Assembly (NCBI GenBank): GCA_032718475.1
Contig: JAUCBJ010004260.1
Span: 1 to 31,803 of the forward strand
Length of the DNA stretch: 31,803 nucleotides
Direction: 5' to 3'
Source: Nemertoderma westbladi
Taxonomy: Eukaryota; Xenacoelomorpha; Nemertodermatida; Nemertodermatidae
A program made the translations under genes and the position numbers. How positions within the stretch are numbered: the stretch's first letter is position 1; each line of letters opens with the position of its first letter. Positions 18,401 to 27,714 of this stretch are shown in pieces. Below the pieces are notes generated by a model. The model was not told the DNA's origin, ran no database searches, and saw only the letters and a list, made by a program, of their open reading frames with translations.

Positions 18401-18996
18401 GTGAATGATGCAGCTTTCCGTCGTACTAATGAAAATAATTTTGCAAATCCTAGACTCAATGGGAAGACTAACATTACGAGTAACATACCAAAAATACCAG
18501 ACCATTCCAGATTGAAATACATTAAAGGGAACACTAGAAATACCAAAATAGGTGTTGAAATTAGACTATTCGCCAGAAATGAAAATTGTTCCACTCTTCC
18601 AACATCAGAGGACAACAAGTTAGTAACTTGGCCTGTTGTAGTATTATTGATATTCCCTGAATTTAATGTCAATATCTTTCTATATATAAGGGTACTGCAT
18701 CCAACCTTAATTTTGATCCACAATAGGTTAGAATAAAAAGAAGAATTTATGCTAGCAAACACTGATAAAAAAGAAGTTATTCCAATTATTAAGCAATCAA
18801 ATAATGTTTTTTCTATTGAAAAATTGCTATCAATTTCCAAATAGTGTCCAATAAATCGTTGTAGAAATAATACTCTAACCAGCAGGGAAACTTCTTGAAC
18901 AGTTTTTAACATAGAACAAATAAGGTATTCTTTCCAATGTATTATTATCAGTGTTCTCAGAATATTGAATTCTTCTTGTCTTGTTCCTCCGACTTT
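15382..18996 (-). CDS. ABCC4-like: ABCC (MRP4-like) transporter, large 3' exon
   Basis: This exon encodes nearly all of an ATP-driven exporter of organic anions at a cell membrane, of the short ABCC type (two transmembrane domains, two ATPase domains, no extra N-terminal TMD0). It runs 1204 codons without an intron. The exon starts at 18996, right after an acceptor TATATATTTCAG, and stays open for 28 codons before the first ATG (18912), reading ...IIIHWKEYL as MRP4-type proteins do. With exon 1 (20836-21018) the protein is about 1265 aa; human MRP4 is 1325. In that numbering NBD1 has Walker A GPVGSGKSS at 443-451, LSGGQ at 533-537 and Walker B IYLMDDPLSAVD, with Asp where ABCC NBD1s often lack the catalytic Glu. 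NBD2 has GRTGAGKSS at 1046-1054, LSVGERQ at 1164-1170, LIDEATSS and the AHR switch histidine. All key ATPase residues expected for the family are present, so it is probably functional. MRP4 rather than MRP5 identity is inference. Confidence 0.93.
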   Translation of the reverse strand, partial: KVGGTRQEEFNILRTLIIIHWKEYLICSMLKTVQEVSLLVRVLFLQRFIGHYLEIDSNFSIEKTLFDCLIIGITSFLSVFASINSSFYSNLLWIKIKVGCSTLIYRKILTLNSGNINNTTTGQVTNLLSSDVGRVEQFSFLANSLISTPILVFLVFPLMYFNLEWSGIFGMLLVMLVFPLSLGFAKLFSLVRRKAASFTDRRITLINEILVGMKAIKVFGWEELYEAAVKNARSKELSEICKIMYCHSFYSTIFFAYINVVTFCVYVLYTGLGYPLNIITVMSSNIILNNVITSVLVFGAALRELGELHCVFQRIDSFIGLNYQLFNVEDLQRNGIIRNMPNPKDIFVKVENITGRWSFNSGSIIHNVSFKAVFGEIVYIIGPVGSGKSSILQAILGELPPECGLIEKNGKLAYVSQTPFIFSGTIRENILLGQIFEGDWYDEVIKLSCLSADLLLFKDGDMTLVGEKGISLSGGQKARIALARAVYSRANIYLMDDPLSAVDRRVAKDLVDNCLKHCQSNGIVVMVTHLLQIIPPNSKTVSLYGKDVTETLIRSDLPETSNGTEIVYSKIYESKIIEDDNHNPNIDNNFDNKDRSVKSTFSIILIFIKFGLNAPRFLVLISTGILTYIYLSLSDYWLVSWATQESFNNSQKQNYVELNNNIINQLIIESQWRDIVLGYAYLVFSYLLCSTLGMFAIYHAILGASDKLHGEIFKRVSHAPMKFFEQNPAGGILNRFSKDIGIMDNILPDLIVDIVNTFSRCILAVLLSGIANPWTLLLAIPTMIMVFLIRLYIMKSLKQVKFIEASVRNPIFQHASDTMEGRDIIKAFEVQPIYVKRFFSHLDHHTESMFMVHNLTTLLSISISIPYAIFSIFVLLISLYMDSFVSKEILFVAVIYVFGTTNFIAYFIVMSAQLEINLTSVERVLDYYKLDQEAQFHISGTQIPTKWPNSGIITFKNVKLNYGDDEVLHGINFKTRSSEKIGIIGRTGAGKSSLFTVLLRLVEPQGLITIDNVDITEIGLHDLRKSIAVIPQDPVLFEGTLQYNLDPFNEFESIEIIEALERVQLKSFLEMRLESKYKYGSIIPKEGEIDILTFYVESRGSNLSVGERQLLCLARAMLRKYRVVLIDEATSSIDQFTDELIQSAISRNFPNATVMTIAHRIDTIINCDRIIVMSEGHIVEFDTPESLIEKKNSLLYLAAKISSN

Positions 18997-19059
18997 CTGA
19001 AATATATAAAAAATAAGAATGAGACCCCTTACATCACCTATATAATCGACATGCTATAT

Positions 19060-19560
19060 TGTAGTGAATGCAATACTGGCTTATTGACAAAATTGAGCAA
19101 CTACAACACCCTATCCCCCATGACTTTAGAGAGATGATCAGTATCTTCAAGGTTAGTGTCCTTTAAGAGGTCATGGGATGTTCACCACATTCATTCTATC
19201 TATGTGTCTCCTAAAGCACCAGATAGTGCAAAGGTTGGTCCTCATGGCATAAACAATGTGTAGAAAAACGGAGAGGTGACTCCATTCAAGTGTAAGCTTG
19301 GGCTAAAGAAACACCTACAATGCATTATTGGTCTGGTTGGAGATATGTTTATTAAACTTGACATAATGGACATGGTGTAACATTCTTGTATATGAGCCAT
19401 CCTGAGATTTGTTGTCCTCAGCAGTTAGAGCCCATAATTTACTTCCATATAGGAGACCAGTTCTACTGCTGCTCTAAATAATCAACCTTGAGATTACATT
19501 TTATTCTGTGACTTCCAACCCATGCCGTGGATACACCATTCAATTTTGCCCATGCCTTTA
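19060..19560 (-). pseudogene. RTE-type reverse transcriptase remnant in the intron
   Basis: The minus strand reads, with frameshifts, AWAKLNGVSTAW (~19550), GLLYGSKLWALT (~19460), GSYTRMLHHVHYVKFN (~19390) and LLKDTNLEDTDHLSKVMGDR (~19115-19175). This is the thumb and C-terminal order of RTE-clade proteins (LLYGSETWTLT..LDG.YTRMLR ... DTGL ... M.DR). Stops are present. Its tail resembles the 5540-5700 segment of the outer transposon, so both probably come from the same LINE family. Confidence 0.7.
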
Positions 19561-19789
19561 CCTTTATATATGCAGAGGTTGTCACCTGACTTTTATGCAT
19601 ACTTTTATGCTTACTTTACCAATTAGCAGAATCCACATACGCAAGCGAACTTGATCCTGGCGTTGGAAGTTATGTTCATAATTCAGACATTTCTTGAGCA
19701 CTGTATAAGTAAACTCTCAACATGTTGGTCTTCATGAAGTTAACAAACAACCAACACTAGAAGCAACCAGCTCCAATGAGCTGAAGAGT

Positions 19790-20190
19790 CAATGAAATTA
19801 CAAACCTTGGTATGTATGCAGTCGGTCAAATGTCTAGAAATGAATCTGAAGTTTTGTAAAAAAAAATGAGACTGTCTATCAGTCAGTACATGTTAGTTTC
19901 AAACTTTTGATAAAAACCGAATAGTCAGTACATGTTAGTTTCAAACTTTTGATATAAACCGATATAAGTCAGTCAATCATTGATGAAATTAAACCGAACT
20001 TTGTAATGTATGCAGTACGACAAAAGGTTGGAAATAATCTGAAGCTTGGTCAAAAATGAGACGGTCTGTCAGTCGGTACCGGTAGTTTCAGACTTTTAAA
20101 AAAATCTAAAATAAGGCATCCAATCACAGATGAACTTAAACCAAACTTGTTATGTGTGCGGCTTCGTGCTGCGTGAAGGCCCCATGAACG
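19790..20190 (+). repeat. Degenerate ~190-bp tandem repeat with a 39-bp inner duplication
   Basis: Two units start near 19790 (CAATGAAATTACAAACCTTG) and 19976 (TTGATGAAATTAAACCGAAC). Each continues with TATGTATGCAGT, AATCTGAAG, AAAATGAGAC and GTTTCA.ACTTTT. Inside the first unit the segment GTCAGTACATGTTAGTTTCA... is repeated (19882-19920 and 19924-19962). The family also occurs inverted at 3318-3420. Confidence 0.75.
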
Positions 20191-20835
20191 TGTCACCAAT
20201 AATGTGTGTATTTCTGAGTACAGATTGTGACACATGATAGAAAGCATTAAATTATTTATCAACCTTGCAAAATCATGCCATTGTTTTAGAGCTTCTCAAA
20301 GGGGGACTTCCAACAGCTGATGTGATCAGCTGGAGATCTGCCTTAACCTTGGTGTTTTGTTTCCATTCACTCTCAGGCAGCAGATTTCTAGATTGCCTGC
20401 AACCATCATCGGCAGTGATGTTGATGGCATCAACCTGCTGATAGCTCCAGTATATGATATCTAAAATTAATATCCTTTTCCTGCAATAATTAGTTACTAA
20501 CAACTCTGCAAAAACTATCTTACATACACTTACTGTAGCTTATAATGGTTATCAAAATTGGAAAATACTCAAGCAAGACGTGTTCTAGAATTTTATTGTT
20601 AGTGATTATTTTGCAGCATTCAACGCGATAGGCTACAACAGTTACGAGGATATCACTATAACGCAGAGAAGTTACATAATGTACAAATATATACTATTTA
20701 ATTTTAAAGCATAAATTTCGACCAACATGATGTTGGATGTAGCGTCCCACTCCCAGAAACGACTTTTACAAGCTCGCCTCAGAGTCATTACTTTGATGGA
20801 GCGACTGCATGTAAATAGAGCACAATAACACCCAC

Positions 20836-21018
20836 CTTGCTGTTTAGAGTTTTTAGTAAAATGTAGCTCTGGTAATCAGCTGTTAGACTTTCAGGAATTG
20901 GTCTAATGAAGTCATCACTAGAGATTCTCCTGTGCGACTGGATCCTTAGAAAAGGCAAAATGTATGAATAGAACAAAGGGAAGAAAGGGTTAATTTTCAA
21001 ATGTGCAATCATAATCAT
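20836..21018 (-). CDS. ABCC4-like: ABCC (MRP4-like) transporter, N-terminal exon
   Basis: On the minus strand, ATG 21018 opens 61 codons ending at a strong donor AAG|GTGGGT (exon end 20836, intron from 20835). The protein has NPFFPLFYSYILPFLRI, followed by HRRISSDDF, PIPESLTADY and LKTLNSK. This matches the N-terminal signature of ABCC proteins (NP.FS.FFFWW..PLF..G..R.L...D...). The phase is 0 and joins the large exon, which starts in phase 0 with KVGGTRQEEF. The frame is open upstream of the ATG to about 21092, so a start further 5' or an upstream exon is possible. This exon is not visible if one takes only the long open frame beginning at 18912. Confidence 0.8.
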
Positions 21019-21779
21019 CAATTTTGGAACAGTAGGTTCAGTATGAAATAGCCAACAACTTATCCCTATGTAAAAAGTCAGTCTGACTGCTTATGGTATG
21101 ATTCTGTATGGTAAAGTATGGTGTGGTATGATGTTGTACACGGTATGATAGGGCCTAGGCCTATGGTACAATGTAAGTTTAGGACAGCTAAGGGAGGATT
21201 ATGGATAAGCTGAAAAAGGTTTTCTTGGCATTCTCGGGTGCTCCAATTCCTCTTTATCTTTCACCTCAAATATGCATTCTGTGTACAGCAATAATTCAAT
21301 CAAAATTCGGGAAATCTGAGTTTTTTCCATTCAATTTAATGCTTCCAGCTGCCACATTTCCAAACTCACCGTCGTCTTGGTGGGTGCAAGACAAAACTCA
21401 TTTTCGTCTCCATGAAGTCTCAAAGGTCATGACTGCTCTGCCATGAAGAACCCAAGTGTTAATTTAGAATACATTCACTATTAGGATTTCCATCAGTGTG
21501 ACTACAAACCACCCGGGAAGAAATTAATTACTGGGACAGGTACAATACTCACAGTTTGTGAATGCTGTGACTGGTACAGCCAATGACAGTGTCCGCCCTG
21601 TCACTACTGCAGCTTCTATGTAGACCAATGAAGCATGTGATTGTGTAACTCCTGAACTATTCAAGATCCATGAATTCTTGCAATTACTTTATCCAATGAT
21701 CAAACATTTAAAAATGCACCACAAGGTCAATTTAGCTATTTTGTTGTCCCATAGAAACGAAAACTTTTTGTTTCATATA
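21019..21779. other. Region upstream of the ABCC exon; no firm gene
   Basis: It should hold the promoter and 5'UTR of the minus-strand transporter, but I recognise no core promoter element. Imperfect GGTATGAT/GTATGG repeats occur at 21093-21150. A plus-strand open frame of 81 codons (21201-21446) has no family resemblance. Confidence 0.4.
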
Positions 21780-21799
21780 ACAGAAACAGTCTGATCTCG

Positions 21800-21992
21800 T
21801 TTACAGCTGAGCTATTCGATAAAATATCATGAACAGGATAAGGGATCCCATGGAAAATCTCCTGCACCACAACCAAAATGGGTTCCAAAAAGTTAGAAGT
21901 AACCAGGAATCCATTCTCGCATCATGTAGAATTCTTGGAGGCTTTCGACTCCGACTTCCGGCCAACCATGTTAAAGAGCTGTAACTTCAGGT
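21800..21992 (+). pseudogene. Non-LTR reverse transcriptase fragment
   Basis: The plus strand reads MNRIRDPMENLLHHNQNGFQ, then RSNQESILASCRILGGF and LPANHVKEL before a stop. This resembles the RT segment preceding catalytic motif A in non-LTR elements (.NRI...L...QNGFR.GRST...IL.LRRI.EG...NLP...). Sequence on either side has decayed beyond recognition, so it is a small remnant of unknown clade. Confidence 0.6.
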
Positions 21993-22350
21993 TATTATTT
22001 ACCTACAGTACACTATTTTACATGCAGTATGTATAGTGTGCGGAACAGTATAATATGGTACAGTATATATATAGTATGGATGGTACATTAACAGAATGCT
22101 TCACTAATAAGCAAATCTTACAGTTATTTGCAGTAGCTCCTAATCCTGTAAAAATAATTAACCCCTAATTTCCAACCTTTACACATCATATTCAAACACG
22201 AGACACCTATACCCATGCATTAAACAACACTAAACTGTTTCCGAGTTACTGTAGGCCCTATAGTAGGTCTAGATTTAAATTAAAAAACCTCCAGGCACAC
22301 ACAATCAGTCATCAGCTCACCAGACTTTTCTAACTTGTGGTAGCAGGTAT
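21993..22350. other. Unassigned spacer
   Basis: Rich in ACAGTATGTA/TACAGTAC-type words (22010-22090); no coding or structured feature recognised. Confidence 0.5.
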
Positions 22351-22665
22351 GTAGGCCTCCTGTATGATAATTATACAGTTTGTTGTGGTTCTGTATTCGT
22401 ATCAGTTGGTACAGTATGTACTATGTATGTAGGCCTCCTGTATGATAATTATACAGTTTGATGTGGTTCTGTATACGTATCAGTTGGTACAGTATGTACT
22501 ATGTATGTAGGCCTACTGTATGATAATTATACAGTTTGATGTGGATCTGTATACGTATCAGTATGTACGATGTATGTAGGCCTCCTGTATGATAATTATA
22601 CAGTTTGATGTGGATCTCTAGTCGTATCAGTAGCAGACAGTATGTACCATGTATGTACTGTAGGG
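22351..22665 (+). repeat. ~78-bp tandem repeat, about four units
   Basis: Units start GTAGGCCTCCTGTATGATAA at 22351, 22429, 22507 and 22576 (spacings 78, 78 and 69). Each contains a near-palindrome CTGTATGATAATTATACAG and a GTATCAGT...ACAGTATGTACTATGTAT tail. Point differences between units are few, so expansion is fairly recent. Confidence 0.9.
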
Positions 22666-23028
22666 TTGTAGGCCTGTGTACAACCTGTGATTTTATGGTT
22701 GACTAAACTGTAACCAATTAAATCTAAATCGGTAGTTTTGGTCATAAAAACTGCAAACCGGAGACTATAATGAATGCTGATATCTGTTTCACCATATGCG
22801 AGTTCGAATGGATGTTATTAAGATGCAAATCAGCAGTGATTTATAATTTTGCTTATCATGGTGCATGCTGCCTAATGTAGGCCTACAAACATGACAAGTA
22901 AATTATGAACTGAAATTAAATATATAATGGGAAATTTTCTTGATGCACCTGTTTGAAAATATTGAAATATAAACATATGAATATCTGAAAAGATTGAATA
23001 AAATATAAAATATTGACATTATTATTAT
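22666..23028. other. Unassigned AT-rich spacer
   Basis: No gene or structured repeat was recognised. It ends in an ATT trinucleotide run (23018-23030) at the left border of the next element. Confidence 0.5.
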
Positions 23029-23030
23029 TA

Positions 23031-24305
23031 CAGTAACGCTTTCAAATAACGTCCTATTGGATCCTAATAGGATCCTAATAGGAACCTAATAGGAAATAAA
23101 TAACCTTTAGGAAATCACTTGGAATTTGCCTAATGTAAGTCTACCTAGAGCGGCTAAATATCAAAGCTTAGAAGTGTCTGTCAATCAACCTCGAGGGATA
23201 GCTGAATGTAGTAAAGAGAGCCGCTTTGTCTAGTGGTGGAGTTGTATTTCCCTTCCCCTGACTTATCTTACAACAACGATACTCCCCATAGGCTAATGTT
23301 AAATATGCAAAGTACACACTACTGGCTGTAACTCAACATCTGGACAAATTAACTACCATACGGTAAAAGTAACGCCGATTGTGTAAAATAGGCCCGCCAA
23401 CACGTTGAGTGAGCCTCAACAAGTAGTTGGGCTGCTAAAGCGTAATCTGATTGTAATCGGACGTCAAACTTTTAATAATTTTATTTAAATTATTGTGCGA
23501 ACTTTTTAGATCTGGCGATTTTACCATTTCCATGGTATAATAAATATAATTTATAATTAATATTAATATCAATATGCTTGGAGAGTTGAATGTGCTTTGT
23601 GGGTGTAGCAAATATAGCATTTAATATTACATACATTTATTTAGTCGCCCAGTTTTAGCCCCTGTCTAATTATTAATTAAACTAATAAATTAAAATAAAC
23701 TAATATTTATTCTATTAATAATTACACAAACATTACACAAACACAAACTCTTTATTACTCTAAATATGTTCAATAGTAATAAATACAGTGTGTGATCCTA
23801 CATTTATTTGTAAGTTCAATACGATTTTAAATTATTACAGAGCCTACCAGCCCACGGACGTTAACTATGTGCGGATGTGTGTGGATTTCATCTATTAGAG
23901 TTTATATTTTAAATATTATTTAGGTCAGAGGCTGGTAATACAAGGTACAGTAGGAGGAGTGTAATCTTCCATCGATAACCATACCTCAATGAACTGAACA
24001 CTACGCAAACTTTATAGTTTCATTCTAGTCCATTCTATACATCTTAATGATTGACAGGATAGAGAAGAAGTAGACCAGAACAAGCATAGTCGGAGTCAGT
24101 CCACCTTCCAGACATCAAAGTAAGCGCCGATTTCCAAGTAAATTCCTAATGAAATCCAAGTCAAATCCTAAGTGCCTCCAAGTCTGGAATTTGGGCTAAA
24201 TTTCATTTCCAATTAAATCCTAACTCCAATAGTAGTGAATCAGTGACTTGGATCCTAATAGGATCCTATTAGGTTCCAATACGACGTTATTTGAAAGCGG
24301 TACTG
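23031..24305. mobile_element. Tc1/mariner-like non-autonomous element (TA target)
   Basis: The left end is CAGTAACGCTTTCAAATAAC from 23031. The inverted right end is CAGTACCGCTTTCAAATAAC, ending at 24305. The match continues through CGTC.TATTGGA, with TA on each outer side (23029-23030 and 24306-24307). TA flanks and CAGT ends fit Tc1/mariner. Both ends carry GGATCCTAATAGG repeats; the right arm adds AAATCCTAA/CCAAGT-type repeats (24125-24250). The 1275-bp interior has no transposase, so it is a MITE-like derivative. Confidence 0.8.
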
Positions 24306-24674
24306 TAACATGAATTTAACATCTGGTGAAATTCCGTATTTGAGGTTTTACTCAATATTTCTAGCAAGTAATATGCATATCATCTGCCTTAAACTCTAAT
24401 GATAGTAATCCCTACGGGTTTCCCTTGTATGTTTTTTAAATGTCATTAAACATTTAGGCGTATGGGGTTAGATTTTCCTATGTTGTTGAATCTCATTCTA
24501 GCGCGCTGTATTGCTGTCCGACCTCGTTCAGTATTACGCATTGCTGATCGCTCTTCCTCATTGGTACATCTTATTTTATTAAATAACTACTGTAAACGTA
24601 TATTTCATATCTATTAAATTGATATTATAATATAGAAAAATTATTTTGCTTTATAAATTGAATGTACAGTAGTA
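24306..24674. other. Unassigned spacer
   Basis: AT-rich sequence between the TA element and the LINE fragment; nothing recognisable. Confidence 0.5.
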
Positions 24675-25235
24675 GTGCATGTTGCTACATTCCAACCAAT
24701 GACTCAGAGCCAGAACAAGCAGTCAAGTTTTATGAAGATCTGACTGGACTTATAAAGGACATTCCGAAACACAATGTTAAAGTCATTGCAGGCGACCTGA
24801 ATGCGCAAATTGGCCCAGAAGACATCAAGGGTTACACCTAGAACACCAGTTCTAACAGAAATGGGTACATACTTTTAGACCTAATGGAAGAATGTGAATT
24901 GATACCAACAAACAACACATTCGAAAAGAGTAAGGGGAAGCTATGGACCTTTCAATACCCTAATGGAACCAAAGCACAACTGGATTACATCCTTATAAAC
25001 AAAAAGTAGATCATGCTGTTATCAACTGCGAAGCATATAGCTCGTTCAAGCTAATTGGTTCGGACCACAGAATTGTGACTGCAGAGATCAGACTCAGTTT
25101 GAGAGCCAGCAAACCCAGGACAAGCAAGCAAATCAACTATGACTGGGAGAAACTCAGAACTGACAATGCTGTAAAGGATGCTTGCACAGTAGAAGTTAAA
25201 AACCGCTTTGAAGCACTTCAATCAATGGATTCACA
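24675..25235 (+). pseudogene. RTE-type LINE endonuclease fragment
   Basis: The plus strand encodes an apurinic-type endonuclease from CYIPTNDSEPEQ (~24682) through AGDLNAQIG (~24790), NGYILLDLMEEC, QLDYILINKK (~24978) and SDHRIVTAEIRL (~25065). In-frame stops (near 24838 and 25005) and at least one frameshift disable it. Motif order and spacing fit the RTE clade. Homology ends near 25235, and the following linker reappears only at about 27296. Confidence 0.8.
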
Positions 25236-25599
25236 TAACCAGCACTTTTCCACTGGGTGGTAGCGCCTCCAGACCATCTTCATTATCGCATTGACTCGAT
25301 ATAAATCACCCCAATCATGATTCCTTTATCTCGCTTCACTTATTATAGATTTTGTGTTGGGGTTCATTTTGGTAATAATAACTCATATACATAAAAAGTA
25401 TTCTAGAACAAAATTATTTATCAAAATTGATAGCTAACACGTGTTCATAACATTTATAAAAACGTAGAAAAGACTAGCTAGTATAAAAAATCAATGTCAT
25501 GGAAATTACTTTGAAATTTAATTCAACATAACTTTTTATGTTAACAACAAAGTGTTATTTTTTGCCAAACTTGTTAACGACTTTGACAAAAAAAGTGAC
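25236..25599. other. Junction segment between opposed LINE pieces
   Basis: AT-rich, no gene. It begins with GCACTTTTCCACTGGGTGG (25242-25260), whose first 14 bases recur inverted at 29594-29607 and resemble the end of the 12046-12976 element. Confidence 0.4.
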
Positions 25600-26490
25600 T
25601 TAAGAACAAATTTACTTTATTGAATTCTGGTTGATTATTTGGTTCTCTTAAGATTGAAAGAACTACGGTACAATACCTACTACTATTACTAAGTCGAGCG
25701 ATCTCGGACAGTGGAAATGAGATCCTTCCAGGCTTCCCGATTCTCCATAGTTGTCCCAATTTCGTTTCTCCCAAGTTCAGTATCCCTTTAAAGTTGATCT
25801 ATATATGTTATGGCCGGTCGTCCACGACTACGCTTTCCATGAGTTGGTTGCCAGAAAAGTAGATCTTGTATGACCTCGTCTTTACTTCGCCAGCAGTGCC
25901 CACTGAATCTTAATCTGCGTTCAAGGAGGGTGGTTGATACAGGTGGTATTGTACCATAAAGCTCGGCTTTGTCATGTGTTGTCTCCAGCTGATGTTTAGG
26001 GCTGCCCTTAGTAGTCTTGTGTAGCAACCATCAATTCGTTGATCAAGTGATTTAGTCAGTGTCCAGGTCTCACCCCCGTATAAAAATACATTTTCTACTG
26101 TTGCTCTAAAAAACTTAGTCTTCAGGTGCCTGGGGAGATCTGATTTCCAGGTGGTATCCATTTTTGATAGAGCTGCCTAAGCCTTTGCTTTCCTAACTTC
26201 TATGTCCTTTTTGCTACTCTCTATCCATGATCCTAGGTACTGGAAGTCGTCAACCTTCCTTAGTTGATTATTATCAATGGTTGTCAAGTTTCCATCAACA
26301 TTAAAAGTCATGAATTCCGTCTTGGTAGCATTTATATGCAATCCAACCTCCTTAGCAGCCCTCTCCACTTTATTCAGTAGAAGCTGTGCATCTGCTAGCG
26401 TATTAGAGAGCAGGGCGATGTCATCCGCGAAGTCGTGGTCTGTGACTGTAGTTGCCGGATATCTACTACTTCTGCGTTCTTGAAGTTCTC
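25600..26490 (-). pseudogene. RTE-type RT 3' half, opposite orientation
   Basis: The minus strand starts around 26490 with PATTVTDHDFADDIALLSNT (the FADD catalytic box) and continues ATKTEFMTF, VDDFQYLGSWI, FLYGGETWTLT, DGCYTRLLR, RRLRFSGHCWRS and HGKRSRGRPAITYID. The tail is REAWKDLISTVRDRS. Lesions are an in-frame TAG near 26178, a frameshift near 26020 and a further stop near 25788. Everything upstream of FADD is missing. It belongs to the same broad RTE-type group as the plus-strand pieces that flank it. Confidence 0.82.
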
Positions 26491-27295
26491 AAACTCTGAC
26501 ATAATGATAGCAATCATAAATGTAATGTGAAAAAGTTAAAACGGCATTGACAAATTTATTTATCTGTTCTTTAGAGCGATTATAACTTTTGGGGTTCAAG
26601 TCTCCCTTACTCACCCTACCTATATACAGTACTTCATGTAACAAGTAATAATGTATGGCATCGATACCTGCAGTATTATACGGTAATGTATTTCGCTTTT
26701 AGGTACAGTACATTAACCCAATTATCATGGGAATGTAATTTTAACTGAAAGTGGTTTTTCTATACACAATATAGAATGCGAGCAGCATAGGGTGCCATTA
26801 TACATATATTGTATAATTGTAGCCAAAGAACCACAAAAAAAGTTATATAAATAAAATATGTTTTGGCCTCGTAGAAAATTCCTTTCTCTACGTCTATTAG
26901 AAAAATTAGAAAAAAATATTCAGCTAAATTCGAGAAAATGGAAATTGAATAAAGACATATATGACGATGAGATTTGGCTGCATTATTTAGATATATATAT
27001 ATATTACATATATATATATATATAATATATATGTACATAAATATATGTAATAAATATATATATTGTATATAGCTGTTATTATAGTTATATTATAGTGATT
27101 AAATCTGAACAATTTTATAAATTATTTTTTCATATTGCCCCTTTAGTGGCCAAGTTCCCATTTTGTTCCCATACCATATCTCGGCTATACCTTGATGAAA
27201 TTTTCTAAAACTTATTTTCAGATCTAATTTCATTATAATACAACAACCTATCATGGAGAAAACAAATTTTATCGCTCAGTCTCAGAGAGGCCTCT
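26491..27295. other. AT-rich spacer with (TA)n microsatellite
   Basis: No gene. An imperfect ATAT microsatellite lies at about 26986-27070. The open frame at 26760-27038 is composed of this simple repeat and is not a gene. Confidence 0.6.
26986..27070. repeat. (TA)n microsatellite
   Basis: Interrupted alternating TA tract, self-complementary. Confidence 0.9.
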
Positions 27296-27714
27296 AGAAG
27301 GTTAACAAGGTTGAGAAAGCTAAGGACGATCTTAAATTGTCCTACAACATCAGCCAGGAAAATTACATACAGGATAAAATTGAAGCAATTACAACTGCAC
27401 ACATACAGCAACAATCAAGACTTACCTGGCAAACTGCAAATGGGGTATCTAGTCGGAAAAGTTGTGCAAAGGGGCGCCTCAAAGCCGATAGTCCTGAAGA
27501 ACGTGTTGGGAAGTGGAATAATCACTTCAGCAACTTGCTTGGGCAGCCACCAAACATCGAGGTCAGACCTACAAGGAAAATATATGACAAGACACTACCT
27601 ATAGAAACAGGCGACTTCACACCTGCCGAACTTCAAAGAAGCATTAAAAGCATGTCCAATAATAAAGCGAGTGGATTAGATGAAATCCCAGCGGAGGTAA
27701 GGAAACCGGAGTGA
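27296..27714 (+). pseudogene. RTE-type LINE linker and RT start
   Basis: The plus strand reads KVEKAKDDLKLSYNISQ, ENYIQDKIEAI, RLTWQTANGVSSRKSCAKG, SPEERVGKWNNHFSNLLGQP and finally SIKSMSNNKASGLDEIPAEV, which corresponds to the connector and first RT motif of RTE-type elements (eeR...W..hF..LL ... NKASG.D.IPAE). It then stops. It would follow the endonuclease fragment at 24675-25235 in an intact element. Confidence 0.8.

Larger units (their letters stand above)
18997..20835 (-). other. Intron of the ABCC transporter gene
   Basis: GT (20835) to AG (18997), 1839 bp. It contains a dead RTE-type LINE fragment (about 19060-19560), a degenerate repeat (19790-20190) and otherwise unassigned sequence (20190-20835). 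No additional coding exon was recognised, and the two flanking exons join without an obvious gap against the family pattern. Confidence 0.75.

Noticed and set aside
15386-18736. Plus-strand open frames opposite the ABCC exon (15386-15595, 16643-16846, 18266-18736)
   Set aside because: Antisense shadows of a strongly supported coding exon; the same shadows recur opposite the second copy (30023-30232 and 31280-31483).
20050-20503. Minus-strand open frames of 70 and 76 codons in the ABCC intron as extra exons
   Set aside because: They do not resemble any ABCC segment, and the two recognised exons already join in phase without a gap in the family pattern.
21201-21446. 81-codon plus-strand open frame upstream of the ABCC gene
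   Set aside because: No motif, no splice or conservation evidence, and short enough to occur by chance.
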